The notes beneath the pieces were generated by a model that had not been told where the DNA came from, did no database searches, and saw nothing but the letters and a program-made list of their open reading frames with translations. A DNA stretch of 64,000 nt from Kosakonia sacchari (GTDB lineage: Bacteria > Pseudomonadota > Gammaproteobacteria > Enterobacterales > Enterobacteriaceae), in NCBI GenBank assembly GCA_900109485.1, contig FOAY01000006.1, positions 1-64,000 of the forward strand, read 5' to 3'. How positions within the stretch are numbered: position 1 is the first letter of the stretch; every line of letters begins with the position of its first letter. The position numbers and the translations under genes were made by a program. Of the stretch, positions 51,628 to 62,263 are shown piece by piece.

Positions 51628-53568
51628 ATGAGTTATCAGGTCTTAGCCCGAAAATGGCGACCGCAAACTTTTGCTGACGTCGTCGGCCAGGAGCATGTGC
51701 TGACCGCACTGGCGAACGGCTTATCATCAGGACGCATTCATCATGCGTATCTGTTCTCCGGCACCCGTGGCGTCGGCAAAACCTCTATCGCCCGTCTGCT
51801 GGCGAAGGGGCTGAACTGCGAAACCGGCATCACCGCAACGCCGTGCGGCGTGTGTGATAACTGCCGCGAAATTGAGCAGGGCCGCTTTGTCGATTTAATT
51901 GAGATCGACGCCGCGTCGCGCACCAAAGTCGAAGATACCCGCGATCTGCTGGATAACGTGCAGTACGCTCCGGCGCGCGGGCGTTTCAAAGTCTATCTGA
52001 TTGACGAAGTACATATGCTCTCGCGTCACAGCTTTAACGCGCTGTTGAAAACGCTTGAAGAGCCGCCTGAGCACGTCAAATTCCTGCTGGCGACTACCGA
52101 TCCGCAAAAACTGCCGGTGACCATTCTTTCCCGCTGCCTTCAGTTCCACCTGAAAGCACTGGATGTCGAGCAGATCCGCAGCCAGCTTGAGCACATTCTG
52201 ACTGACGAGAAGATTGAACATGAACCCCGTGCGCTGCAACTGCTGGCGCGTGCGGCTGACGGCAGCCTGCGCGATGCGCTAAGTCTGACCGATCAGGCGA
52301 TTGCCAGCGGCAACGGACAGCTCTCCGCGGCGGTGGTCAGCTCCATGCTCGGCACGCTGAATGACGACCAGGCGCTTTCATTAGTTGAAGCGGTGGTTGC
52401 CGCCGACGGCGAACGCGCTATGGGGCTGGTGAACGAGGCTGCTTCGCGCGGCGTTGAATGGGAAGCCTTGCTGCTGGAGATGCAAACGCTGCTGCACCGT
52501 ATCGCCATGGTACAGCTGACGCCTGCGGCGCTCGGCAGCGACATGGCCCCGATTGAGCAGCGTCTGCGTGAACTGGCTCGCACCGTGCCGCCCACCGATG
52601 TGCAGCTCTACTATCAGACGCTGCTGATTGGCCGCAAAGAGCTGCCTTACGCCCCGGATCGTCGCATGGGCGTTGAAATGACGCTGCTGCGCGCGCTGGC
52701 GTTCCATCCGCGTGCGCCGCTACCGGCGCCAGAAGTGCCTCAGCAATCTTTCGCGCCTGTGGCGCCCACCGCCGTAATGTCGCCGCAGCAGGTTCCTCCT
52801 GCGCCGCAGGCTCAACCGGCGGCAGCACCGGTGCAGAACGACGCACCGCTGCCCGAATCAACCAGCTCGGTGCTGGCGGCGCGCAGGCAGTTGCAACGCG
52901 CTCAGGGAGCAGACAAAGCAAAAAAGAGTGAACCGGCAGCCGCAACCCGCGCGCGGCCGGTGAGTAATGCCGCGCTGGAGCGTCTGGCTTCGGTCACCGA
53001 GCGCGTGCAGTCGCGCCCGGCGCCGTCGGCGCTTGAACAGGCTCCGGCTAAAAAAGAGGCCTACCGCTGGAAAGCAACCACTGTTGTCACCGAGACAAAA
53101 GAGGTTGTTGCCACGCCCAAAGCGCTGAAAAAGGCGCTGGAACACGAGAAAACGCCGGAGCTGGCGAAAAAACTGGCGGAAGAGGCGATTGAACGTGATG
53201 CCTGGGCGAAAGAGATCAGCCAGCTAAAATTGCCGAAACTGGTTGAGCAGGTGGCGCTGAATGCCTGGAAAGAGCAGGAGGGCGATCGCTGGTGTCTGCA
53301 TCTGCGCAGCGCGCAGCGCCACCTGAATTCGCAGGGCGCACAGAAGGCGCTTAGCGACGCGCTTAGCGAATTGCACGGTTCGACGGTTGAACTGACTATC
53401 ATTGAAGATGATAATCCGGCAGTGCGAACGCCGCTGGAGTGGCGTCAGGCAATCTATGAGGAAAAGCTCGCGCAGGCGCGTGAGGCAATTATTGCGGATA
53501 ACAACATTCAGACGCTGCAACGGTTTTTCGATGCGGATCTGGATGAAGAGAGTATTCGCCCCCTTTGA
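51628..53568 (+). CDS. dnaX: DNA polymerase III subunits tau and gamma
   Basis: The full 646-residue product is tau, the clamp-loader and holoenzyme organiser. Walker A GTRGVGKTS (about 45-53), the zinc site CETGITATPCGVCDNC, Walker B LIDEVHM and the SRC sensor are present. A Pro/Ala-rich linker and the C-terminal domain for DnaB and alpha contacts follow. A -1 frameshift at codons 432-433 yields gamma of 434 residues ending with one Glu codon before TGA at 52929-52931. ybaB and recR follow, as in E. coli. Confidence 0.97.
   Translation: MSYQVLARKWRPQTFADVVGQEHVLTALANGLSSGRIHHAYLFSGTRGVGKTSIARLLAKGLNCETGITATPCGVCDNCREIEQGRFVDLIEIDAASRTKVEDTRDLLDNVQYAPARGRFKVYLIDEVHMLSRHSFNALLKTLEEPPEHVKFLLATTDPQKLPVTILSRCLQFHLKALDVEQIRSQLEHILTDEKIEHEPRALQLLARAADGSLRDALSLTDQAIASGNGQLSAAVVSSMLGTLNDDQALSLVEAVVAADGERAMGLVNEAASRGVEWEALLLEMQTLLHRIAMVQLTPAALGSDMAPIEQRLRELARTVPPTDVQLYYQTLLIGRKELPYAPDRRMGVEMTLLRALAFHPRAPLPAPEVPQQSFAPVAPTAVMSPQQVPPAPQAQPAAAPVQNDAPLPESTSSVLAARRQLQRAQGADKAKKSEPAAATRARPVSNAALERLASVTERVQSRPAPSALEQAPAKKEAYRWKATTVVTETKEVVATPKALKKALEHEKTPELAKKLAEEAIERDAWAKEISQLKLPKLVEQVALNAWKEQEGDRWCLHLRSAQRHLNSQGAQKALSDALSELHGSTVELTIIEDDNPAVRTPLEWRQAIYEEKLAQAREAIIADNNIQTLQRFFDADLDEESIRPL
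52904..52961 (+). promoter_or_regulatory. Programmed -1 ribosomal frameshift signal in dnaX
   Basis: All three parts are visible: an internal Shine-Dalgarno AGGGAG (52904-52909), the slippery A-AAA-AAG (52920-52926) in the phase GCA AAA AAG, and a stem-loop with ACCGGC and GCCGGT ends (52932-52961). After slipping, the ribosome reads GAG then TGA. This equals the E. coli gamma-subunit mechanism. Confidence 0.95.
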
Positions 53569-53637
53569 CGGCAAGCTGCGGCTTTCCGTTTTCAACCCTG
53601 AATGTGACTTATCACTCTGGTCAGTCACCACAGCTAA

Positions 53638-53978
<341 letters not shown>

Positions 53979-53979
<1 letters not shown>

Positions 53980-54584
53980 TGCAGACCAGTCCGCTGTTAA
54001 CGCAGCTTATGGAAGCACTGCGCTGCCTGCCGGGCGTTGGCCCGAAGTCGGCGCAGCGCATGGCGTTTACGCTGTTGCAGCGCGATCGCAGCGGCGGTAT
54101 GCGGCTGGCGCAGGCGCTCACCCGGGCGATGTCGGAAATCGGCCACTGCGTCGATTGCCGTACCTTTACCGAGCAGGAAGTGTGCAATATATGCAGCAAC
54201 CCGCGGCGCCAGGAAAACGGTCAAATCTGTGTGGTGGAAAGCCCGGCGGATATTTATGCCATCGAGCAAACCGGGCAGTTCTCGGGGCGCTACTTTGTGC
54301 TGATGGGGCATCTGTCGCCGCTGGACGGTATCGGGCCGGATGATATCGGTCTCGATCGGCTTGAGCAGCGCCTGGCCGCAGAAAAACTCCAGGAAGTGAT
54401 CCTCGCCACCAACCCGACGGTGGAAGGTGAGGCAACGGCTAACTATATTGCGGAGCTTTGCGCGCAATATAGTGTGGAAGCCAGTCGCATCGCGCACGGC
54501 GTGCCGGTGGGCGGTGAGCTGGAGATGGTTGACGGCACCACGCTGTCGCACTCGCTGGCCGGTCGCCACAAGATTCGTTTTTAA
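53979..54584 (+). CDS. recR: Recombination protein RecR
   Basis: RecR works with RecF and RecO to load RecA on gaps. The 201-residue protein has a helix-hairpin-helix ([17 protein letters not shown]), the four-cysteine zinc finger [21 protein letters not shown] and a Toprim domain ([29 protein letters not shown]). It is complete and matches E. coli RecR. A terminator follows. Confidence 0.97.
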
Positions 54585-54589
54585 TCAAA

Positions 54590-54613
54590 CGGAGGCAGAA
54601 ATTTTTGCCTCCG
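54590..54613 (+). terminator. Terminator-like hairpin after recR
   Basis: CGGAGGCA and TGCCTCCG arms enclose GAAATTTT. It abuts the htpG heat-shock promoter, whose -35 starts at 54614. Confidence 0.65.
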
Positions 54614-54642
54614 CTTGAAAATTCCCGCCTCTGTCCCCACTT
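54614..54642 (+). promoter_or_regulatory. Sigma-32 heat-shock promoter of htpG
   Basis: CTTGAAA (54614-54620) and CCCCACTT (54635-54642), spaced by 14 nt, closely match the RpoH consensus. Confidence 0.85.
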
Positions 54643-54693
54643 CCCCCTCAACGCACTTTTTACCTTGTAAATGGCATTGTTGAGGTTTTCCCG

Positions 54694-56568
54694 ATGAAAG
54701 GACAAGAAACTCGCGGTTTTCAGTCTGAAGTTAAACAGCTTCTGCACCTGATGATCCATTCTCTCTATTCGAACAAAGAAATCTTCCTGCGTGAGCTGAT
54801 CTCCAACGCCTCGGATGCGGCGGACAAACTGCGTTTCCGCGCGCTGTCCAACCCGGATCTCTACGAAGGCGACGGCGAACTGCATGTCCGCGTCTCTTTC
54901 GATAAAGAAAAGCGTACGCTGACCATCGCCGATAACGGTATCGGTATGACTCGCGATGAAGTTATCGATCATCTGGGCACCATCGCCAAATCTGGCACTA
55001 AAGCGTTTCTCGAATCAATGGGCTCCGATCAGGCCAAAGATAGTCAGTTGATCGGTCAGTTCGGTGTCGGTTTCTACTCGGCGTTTATCGTCGCGGATAA
55101 AGTGACCGTGCGCACCCGCGCGGCGGGCGAGAGCGCAGAAAACGGCGTTTTCTGGGAATCTGAAGGCGCGGGCGAATACACCGTCGCCGATATCACCAAA
55201 GCCGATCGCGGGACGGAAATCACGCTGCATCTGCGCGAAGGGGAAGATGATTTCCTTAATGACTGGCGCGTGCGTTCCATTATCAGCAAATATTCCGACC
55301 ATATCGCTCTGCCGGTCGAGATCGAAAAACAGGAAGAGAAAGACGGCGAAACCGTGGTTTCCTGGGAGAAGATCAACAAAGCGCAGGCGCTGTGGACGCG
55401 CAACAAGTCTGAAATCAAAGACGACGAATATAACGAATTCTACAAACATATCGCCCACGACTTTACCGATCCGCTGACCTGGAGCCACAACCGCGTGGAA
55501 GGGAAGCAGGAGTACACCAGCCTGCTTTATATTCCGTCGCAGGCGCCGTGGGATATGTGGAACCGCGATCATAAACACGGCCTGAAACTCTACGTGCAGC
55601 GCGTGTTTATCATGGACGAAGCCGAACAGTTCATGCCGAATTATCTGCGCTTCGTTCGCGGCCTGGTGGATTCCAGCGATCTGCCGCTCAACGTTTCGCG
55701 CGAAATTCTGCAGGACAGCAGCGTCACGCGCAACCTGCGTACCGCGTTGACCAAACGTGTGCTGCAAATGCTCGATAAACTGGCGAAAGATGACGCGGAA
55801 AAATACCAGACGTTCTGGCAGCAGTTCGGCCTGGTGCTGAAAGAAGGGGCTGGCGAAGACAGCGCCAACCTGGAAGCGATTGCCAAATTGCTGCGCTTTG
55901 CCTCCACGCACAATGACTCTTCTGCGCAGACCGTGTCACTGGAAGAGTACGTGTCGCGCATGAAAGAGGGCCAGGAGAAGATCTACTTCATTACCGCAGA
56001 CAGCTACGCTGCGGCGAAGAGCAGCCCGCATCTGGAACTGCTGCGTAAGAAAGGTATCGAAGTGCTGCTGCTTTCCGATCGCATCGACGAATGGATGATG
56101 AGCTACCTGACCGAATTCGACGGCAAACCGTTCCAGTCCGTGGCGAAAGCTGATGCGTCGCTGGAAAAACTGGCCGACGAAGTGGACGACAGCGCGAAAG
56201 AGGCGGAAAAAGCGCTCGAGCCGTTTGTTGAGCGCGTGAAAACCCTGCTTGGCGATCGCGTGAAAGAGGTGCGCCTGACGCATCGTCTGACCGAAACGCC
56301 AGCGGTGGTCGTAACCGATGCCGACGAGATGAGCACGCAGATGGCGAAACTGTTCGCGGCTGCCGGTCAGAATGCGCCGGAAGTAAAATACATCTTTGAA
56401 CTGAACCCGGATCACGCGCTGGTGAAACGTGCTGCGGAAACCCAGGATGACAGCCAGTTCAGCCAGTGGGTTGAGCTGTTGCTCGATCAGGCGCTGTTTG
56501 CCGAACGCGGCACGCTGGAAGATCCGAACCAGTTCATCCGCCGTATGAATCAGTTGCTGATTGCCTAA
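54694..56568 (+). CDS. htpG: Chaperone protein HtpG (Hsp90)
   Basis: HtpG is the bacterial Hsp90. The 624-residue product has the N-terminal GHKL ATPase ([38 protein letters not shown]), a middle domain with the catalytic arginine region ([11 protein letters not shown]), and the C-terminal dimerisation domain, as in E. coli. It has its own heat-shock promoter and is followed by a hairpin. Confidence 0.98.
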   Translation: MKGQETRGFQSEVKQLLHLMIHSLYSNKEIFLRELISNASDAADKLRFRALSNPDLYEGDGELHVRVSFDKEKRTLTIADNGIGMTRDEVIDHLGTIAKSGTKAFLESMGSDQAKDSQLIGQFGVGFYSAFIVADKVTVRTRAAGESAENGVFWESEGAGEYTVADITKADRGTEITLHLREGEDDFLNDWRVRSIISKYSDHIALPVEIEKQEEKDGETVVSWEKINKAQALWTRNKSEIKDDEYNEFYKHIAHDFTDPLTWSHNRVEGKQEYTSLLYIPSQAPWDMWNRDHKHGLKLYVQRVFIMDEAEQFMPNYLRFVRGLVDSSDLPLNVSREILQDSSVTRNLRTALTKRVLQMLDKLAKDDAEKYQTFWQQFGLVLKEGAGEDSANLEAIAKLLRFASTHNDSSAQTVSLEEYVSRMKEGQEKIYFITADSYAAAKSSPHLELLRKKGIEVLLLSDRIDEWMMSYLTEFDGKPFQSVAKADASLEKLADEVDDSAKEAEKALEPFVERVKTLLGDRVKEVRLTHRLTETPAVVVTDADEMSTQMAKLFAAAGQNAPEVKYIFELNPDHALVKRAAETQDDSQFSQWVELLLDQALFAERGTLEDPNQFIRRMNQLLIA

Positions 56569-56591
56569 GTTTCTGTTTTTAGTCTGACCTT

Positions 56592-56618
56592 ACCCCTCTC
56601 GTTTCACGCGAGAGGGGT
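56592..56618 (+). terminator. Hairpin after htpG
   Basis: ACCCCTCTCG and CGAGAGGGGT arms (10 bp, perfect) with a TTTCACG loop are present. No T run follows. Confidence 0.5.
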
Positions 56619-56710
56619 ACTCCCCAAAGTAATCTCTCTCATTAACCGTTTCAGCCAGCCCGGCTTCCTTGAGCGATACTCGTTCTGGTGGTATCTTTTA
56701 ACGCTTTTGA

Positions 56711-57388
<678 letters not shown>

Positions 57389-57397
57389 ACGCGTTTC

Positions 57398-57430
57398 CTC
57401 ACCCGGTTCCCTCCGGGTGAGAATATTTCT
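57398..57430 (+). terminator. Terminator after adk
   Basis: CTCACCCGG and CCGGGTGAG arms with a 6-nt loop (57398-57421) are followed by AATATTTCT, a broken T tract. Confidence 0.6.
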
Positions 57431-57513
57431 CATCTCACCTTTCACTGCAATTGGTTCCGTTTAAACGCTTTTACGCTACAATTACCAACCATTCAAAAGG
57501 TTAAGAGGCGTGA

Positions 57514-58476
57514 ATGAGTCAGGCGAAAACCGGCATCCTGCTTGCCAATCTTGGCACCCCCGATGCACCCACTCCGGCAGCAGTAAAACGTTATCTGCGG
57601 CAGTTTTTAAGCGACAGACGCGTTGTTGATACGTCGCGCCTGCTGTGGTGGCCGCTATTACGCGGTGTGATCCTGCCGATTCGTTCACCGCGCGTGGCAA
57701 AGCTATACCAGTCTGTCTGGATGGAAGAGGGTTCGCCGCTGATGGTTTACAGCCGCAGGCAGCAGCGGGCGCTGGCGGCGCGGTTGCCGGACGTTCCCGT
57801 GGCGCTCGGCATGAGTTACGGTTCGCCGTCGCTGGAAAGCGCCGTGAATGCCCTGCTGGAACAGGACGTTGAGCATATTGTGGTGCTCTCGCTCTATCCG
57901 CAATACTCCTGCTCAACGGTGGCGGCGGTATGGGACGAACTGGCGCGAATTCTGGCGAAAAAACGCCATATTCCCGGCATCTCCTTTATCCGCGATTACG
58001 CCGACGATACGGATTACATCTCCGCGCTGGCGAACAGTGTGCGCGCCTCTTTTGCAACGCACGGTGAGCCGGATTTGCTGCTGCTCTCTTATCACGGCAT
58101 TCCACAGCGTTACGCGGCGGAAGGGGACGACTACCCGCAGCGCTGCCGTGATACCACGCGTGAACTGGTCTCGGCGCTCGATCTGCCGCCGGAAAAAGTG
58201 ATGATGACCTTCCAGTCGCGCTTTGGCCGTGAACCGTGGCTGACGCCGTACACCGATGAAACGCTGAAAATGCTGGGTGAGAAAGGGGTGAAACATATCC
58301 AGGTGATGTCGCCAGGTTTTGCTGCAGATTGCCTGGAGACGCTGGAGGAGATCGCGGTGCAAAACCGTGAGTTTTTCCTTGAGGCGGGCGGCGAGAAGTA
58401 TGAATACATACCAGCGCTGAATGATTCGCCAGAGCATATTGAGATGATGGTCAACCTGACGGCCAAATATCGCTGA
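57514..58476 (+). CDS. hemH: Ferrochelatase
   Basis: HemH inserts ferrous iron into protoporphyrin IX, the last step of heme synthesis. The 320-residue product has the catalytic His in [11 protein letters not shown] and the acidic partner in CLETLEEI, and the N-terminal [13 protein letters not shown]. Length equals E. coli HemH. In E. coli aes lies between hemH and gsk; here gsk follows directly after 64 bp. Confidence 0.97.
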   Translation: MSQAKTGILLANLGTPDAPTPAAVKRYLRQFLSDRRVVDTSRLLWWPLLRGVILPIRSPRVAKLYQSVWMEEGSPLMVYSRRQQRALAARLPDVPVALGMSYGSPSLESAVNALLEQDVEHIVVLSLYPQYSCSTVAAVWDELARILAKKRHIPGISFIRDYADDTDYISALANSVRASFATHGEPDLLLLSYHGIPQRYAAEGDDYPQRCRDTTRELVSALDLPPEKVMMTFQSRFGREPWLTPYTDETLKMLGEKGVKHIQVMSPGFAADCLETLEEIAVQNREFFLEAGGEKYEYIPALNDSPEHIEMMVNLTAKYR

Positions 58477-58485
58477 TCGTGCGCC

Positions 58486-58515
58486 GGGCTGAGAATGTGT
58501 TAACATTCACAGCCC
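58486..58515 (+). terminator. Hairpin between hemH and gsk
   Basis: GGGCTGAGAATGT pairs with ACATTCACAGCCC (one A-A mismatch) around GTTA. It has no T run. Confidence 0.4.
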
Positions 58516-58540
58516 ATATGTTCAGCGCTTATTACAACCC

Positions 58541-59845
58541 ATGAAATTTCCCGGTAAACGTAAATCCAAACACTATTTTCCCGTAAACGCCCGCGATCCG
58601 TTATTGCAACAAATCCAGCCAGAAAATGAAGTTGGCACCTGCTGGGTGGTCGGTATCGATCAGACGCTGGTGGATATCGAGGCGAAAGTGGACGATGCGT
58701 TTATCGCACGTTATGGCCTGAGCGCCGGGCATTCGCTGGTGATCGCCGATGATGTGGCCGAAGCGTTGTACCAGGAACTGGTGAGTAACGATCTGATCAC
58801 CCATCAATTTGCTGGCGGCACCATCGGTAACACCATGCATAACTACTCGGTGCTGGCCGATGACCGTTCGGTGTTGCTCGGCGTGATGTGCGACAACGTG
58901 AAAATCGGCAGCTATGCCTACCGTTATCTGTGCAATACCTCCAGTCGTACCGATCTGAACTATCTGCAAGGCGTGAATGGCGCGATTGGTCGTTGCTTTA
59001 CGCTGATCAGCGACAGCGGTGAGCGGACGTTTGCCATCAGCCCCGGGCAGATGAACCAGCTTCGCCCGGAGAGCATTCCGGAATCGGTGATTGCGGGCGC
59101 GTCTGCGCTGGTGCTCTCTTCGTATCTGGTGCGTTGCAATCCCGGCGAGCCGATGCCGGATGCCACTCTGCAAGCCGTAGCCTATGCCAAAAAGTATAAC
59201 GTGCCGGTGGTGCTGACGCTGGGCACCAAATATGTGATTGCCGATAATCCGCAGTGGTGGCGCGATTTTCTCAAAGAGAACGTCTCGATTCTGGCGATGA
59301 ACGAAGAGGAAGGCCATGCGCTGACCGGCGAAAGCGACCCGCTGCTGGCTGCTGATAAAGCGCTGGACTGGGTGGATCTGGTGCTCTGTACCGCCGGGCC
59401 AGTTGGCCTGTATATGGCCGGTTTTACCGAAGAGGATGCGAAGCGCAAAACCCAGCATCCGCTGCTGCCGGGCGCGATTGCCGAGTTCAACCAGTATGAG
59501 TTCAGCCGGGCGATACGCCATAAAGATTGCCAGAACCCGCTGCGAATCTACTCGCACATTGCCCCCTATATGGGCGGGCCTGAGAAGATCATGAACACCA
59601 ATGGCGCGGGAGATGGCGCACTGGCGGCGTTGCTGCACGACATTACGGCGAACAATTACCACCGGACTAATGTGCCGAATTCCAGCAAACATAAATTCAA
59701 CTGGCTGACCTATTCGTCACTGGCGCAGGTGTGCAAATACGCCAACCGCGTCAGCTATCAAGTGCTGAACCAGCATTCGCCGCGCTTAACCCGTGGCCTA
59801 CCGGAGCGGGAAGACAGCCTCGAAGAGGCGTACTGGGAACGTTGA
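58541..59845 (+). CDS. gsk: Inosine-guanosine kinase
   Basis: Gsk phosphorylates inosine and guanosine in purine salvage. The 434-residue PfkB-family protein has the substrate region FAGGTIGNTMHNYSVL, the PfkB signature NTNGAGDGALAALLHD with the catalytic Asp, and matches E. coli Gsk throughout. The long palindromic repeat array begins 13 bp after its stop. Confidence 0.97.
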   Translation: MKFPGKRKSKHYFPVNARDPLLQQIQPENEVGTCWVVGIDQTLVDIEAKVDDAFIARYGLSAGHSLVIADDVAEALYQELVSNDLITHQFAGGTIGNTMHNYSVLADDRSVLLGVMCDNVKIGSYAYRYLCNTSSRTDLNYLQGVNGAIGRCFTLISDSGERTFAISPGQMNQLRPESIPESVIAGASALVLSSYLVRCNPGEPMPDATLQAVAYAKKYNVPVVLTLGTKYVIADNPQWWRDFLKENVSILAMNEEEGHALTGESDPLLAADKALDWVDLVLCTAGPVGLYMAGFTEEDAKRKTQHPLLPGAIAEFNQYEFSRAIRHKDCQNPLRIYSHIAPYMGGPEKIMNTNGAGDGALAALLHDITANNYHRTNVPNSSKHKFNWLTYSSLAQVCKYANRVSYQVLNQHSPRLTRGLPEREDSLEEAYWER

Positions 59846-59858
59846 TTTCGCTTGTTTC

Positions 59859-60341
59859 GCCGGATGGCGGCGTTGCCTTATCCGGCCTACAAAATCGGCA
59901 TTTATACGCAGTCCCGGTAAATGAAGCACCACCGGGCAATTCAGCTCCGCAGGTCCGGTAAACGAAATATCACCGGGCAATTCAGATCGTGTGCCCGGTA
60001 AACGAAGCACCACCGGGCAATTCAGATCGTATGCCCGGTACACGAAATACCACCGGGTAATCAGACTCGTAGGCCGGATAAGCGTAGCGCCATCCGGCAA
60101 TTCAGCTCCGCAGGTCCGGTAAATGAAGCACCACCGGGCAATTCAGATCGTATGCCCGGTACACGAAATACCACCGGGCAATCAGACTCGTAGGCCGGAT
60201 AAGCGTAGCGCCATCCGGCAATTCAGCTCCGCAGGTCCGGTAAACGAAACACCACCCGGCAATTCAGATCGTATGCCCGGTAAACGAAACACCACCGGGC
60301 AATTCAGACTCGCAGGCCGGATAAGCGTAGCGCCATCCGGC
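59859..60341. repeat. REP/BIME-like array of twelve palindromic units
   Basis: Four canonical REP palindromes (59859-59886, 60073-60098, 60194-60219, 60316-60341; GCCGGAT...ATCCGGC type) alternate with eight diverged units of the form CCGGTaaacgaa.CACCaCCGG (starting near 59913, 59954, 59993, 60033, 60114, 60153, 60236, 60275). Spacers are also conserved (AATTCAGATCGTATG, AATTCAGCTCCGCAG, AATCAGACTCGTAG). Two diverged units plus one REP repeat with a period of about 121-122 bp. No gene is present in the 512 bp between gsk and ybaL. Confidence 0.92.
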
Positions 60342-60357
60342 AATTAAAGCTGTTGGT

Positions 60358-62034
60358 TTACCCCGTCACCGCCTCTTCAACCGGCGGTTTCTCCAGCAGC
60401 GTCAGCATGGTATTGGCGATTTCGCGTTCCCCCATCACCACCTGGTTGGCGCCGCGCTCGGTAATGTAATCCACCTCATCGTCGTAATGCGCGCGGGCAA
60501 TAATTTCAATATCCGGGCATTTCTCACGCGCGCTCGCGACAATCTCCCCGGCTTCATAACCATTCGGAATGGTCAGCAGCAACCAGCGGGCACAGTCAAG
60601 ATGCGCCAGATTCATGATCTCTTCATTGGCGGCATTGCCCAGTACGGCGCGGATCCCACGCTCGCGCAACTCATCCACCCGGGTGCGCGAGGTTTCAATC
60701 ACCACCAGCGGAATGCCCTGTGCCATCAGTTTTTCGCCCAGCAGGCTACCGACGCGGCCAAACCCAACCAGCAGCGCATGGTTGCAGATATCCACCGGGA
60801 TCTGCTTCTCTTCTTCGATGGCTTCTTCCAGCGTTTGCTCTTCCAGCGTCTCGGTTTTGTCGAGGTACTTCTCCAGCAGCGTAAACAACACCGGGTTGAG
60901 CATAATCGACAGGATCGCGCCCGCCAGCACCAGATTTTGCCCGGCCTGCGGCAGCAGCCCCAGCGACATCCCCAGGCCCGCCAGAATAAAGGCAAATTCA
61001 CCAATCTGCGCCAGGCTGGCGGCAATGGTCAGCGCGGTGCGCGGCGAGTGGCCGAACAGGCGCACCAGGAAGAAGGCGGCCAGCGATTTACCGAAAATAA
61101 TGATCGCCAGCGTCCCGAGCACCGCCAGCGGCTGTTCGATCAGAACCATTGGGTCGAACAACATACCGACGGAGACAAAGAACAGCACTGCAAACGCGTC
61201 GCGCAGCGGCAGAGTGTCGTGCGCAGCCCGGTGGCTGAGCTCGGATTCGTTCAGCACCATACCGGCGAAGAACGCGCCAAGAGCAAAGGAGACATCAAAC
61301 AGCTCGACGGCGCCAAAGGCGATGCCGAGCGCCAGCGCCAGCACGGAGAGCGTAAACAGCTCGCGCGAACCGGTTGCGGCGCTACGCGCCATGATCCACG
61401 GTACCAGACGGCGGCCAACCAGCATCATAATGGCGATAAAGGCCACCACTTTACCGATGGTGATGCCCATATCCAGCGCCAGCGATGCCAGCCCGGCGTT
61501 GCCTTTTTCCATCATCCCGGCGACGGCAGGCAGCAGCACCAGTGTCAGCACCATCACCAGATCTTCAACAATCAGCCAGCCGATGGCGATTTGCCCGCGC
61601 TGGCTGTCGATAAGCTGCCGCTCCTCAAGCGCGCGCAGCAACACCACCGTACTGGCGGTGGAAAGACATAACCCAAAGACAATACCGGTCATAAGAGACC
61701 AGCCAAGCAGTGCGGAAAGCGCCATACCCAGCAGCGTCGCGACGGCAATTTGCGCTATCGCTCCGGGAATGGCGATCGACTTTACCGCCATCAAATCCTT
61801 TAAAGAGAAGTGCAGCCCAACGCCGAACATCAGCAGAATCACGCCTAATTCCGCCAGTTCGGGCGCCAGTTGAGTATCGGCGACAAAGCCCGGCGTAAAT
61901 GGCCCGGACAGCACACCCGCTAACAAGTACCCCACCAGAGGAGAAATTCGCAGTTTATTGGCAAGCATGCCGAGAATAAAGGCCAGTACAAGGCCGCCGA
62001 CAATGGTGGTGATAAGCGGTGTGGCGTGATGCAT
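60358..62034 (-). CDS. ybaL: Putative cation:proton antiporter YbaL (CPA2, KefB/C-like)
   Basis: The 558-residue inner-membrane protein has about 12 helices of the Na+/H+ exchanger fold (SPLVGYLLAGVLSGPFTPG, LSTASTVVLLRALEE, ELFDVSFALGAFFAGMVLNESELSHRA) and a C-terminal TrkA-N nucleotide-binding domain (HALLVGFGRVGSLLGEKL). It matches E. coli YbaL in length. The transported ion is not firmly established. Its stop codon is 17 bp from the last REP unit. Confidence 0.95.
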   Translation of the reverse strand: MHHATPLITTIVGGLVLAFILGMLANKLRISPLVGYLLAGVLSGPFTPGFVADTQLAPELAELGVILLMFGVGLHFSLKDLMAVKSIAIPGAIAQIAVATLLGMALSALLGWSLMTGIVFGLCLSTASTVVLLRALEERQLIDSQRGQIAIGWLIVEDLVMVLTLVLLPAVAGMMEKGNAGLASLALDMGITIGKVVAFIAIMMLVGRRLVPWIMARSAATGSRELFTLSVLALALGIAFGAVELFDVSFALGAFFAGMVLNESELSHRAAHDTLPLRDAFAVLFFVSVGMLFDPMVLIEQPLAVLGTLAIIIFGKSLAAFFLVRLFGHSPRTALTIAASLAQIGEFAFILAGLGMSLGLLPQAGQNLVLAGAILSIMLNPVLFTLLEKYLDKTETLEEQTLEEAIEEEKQIPVDICNHALLVGFGRVGSLLGEKLMAQGIPLVVIETSRTRVDELRERGIRAVLGNAANEEIMNLAHLDCARWLLLTIPNGYEAGEIVASAREKCPDIEIIARAHYDDEVDYITERGANQVVMGEREIANTMLTLLEKPPVEEAVTG

Positions 62035-62231
62035 TCCGTCTCCTTTCGTTGATGCGTGGATCCCACGGTCGATGACCGTTAACTGAGTTACAGTTTATGA
62101 CAATTTTCGCCAGTATGTTTATGAATAATTGTTGAATTATGAAGAAAATGGCAATTTGGCAGAAAAAAAGGCGCAACAGGGTCATCCGTAACAGAAATCG
62201 TGCGACAAGTGAGGAGAGGCAACAGAAAGCA

Positions 62232-62256
62232 GCGGCCAAAGAGGGATTTTGGCCGC
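62232..62256 (-). terminator. Terminator after fsr
   Basis: GCGGCCAAA and TTTGGCCGC arms (9 bp, perfect) with a 7-nt loop lie 8 bp beyond the fsr stop. On the minus strand the hairpin is followed by TGCTTTC. Confidence 0.6.
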
Positions 62257-62263
62257 AAGGAAA

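Noticed and set aside
59859-60341. Possible CRISPR array between gsk and ybaL
   Set aside because: Repeat and spacer are both repeated, units are palindromic REP types and there are no cas genes nearby.
60487-61873. Two long plus-strand open frames inside ybaL
   Set aside because: Both are antisense to a complete YbaL. Their translations are rich in His, Gln, Arg and Ser as expected for the complement of membrane-protein codons.
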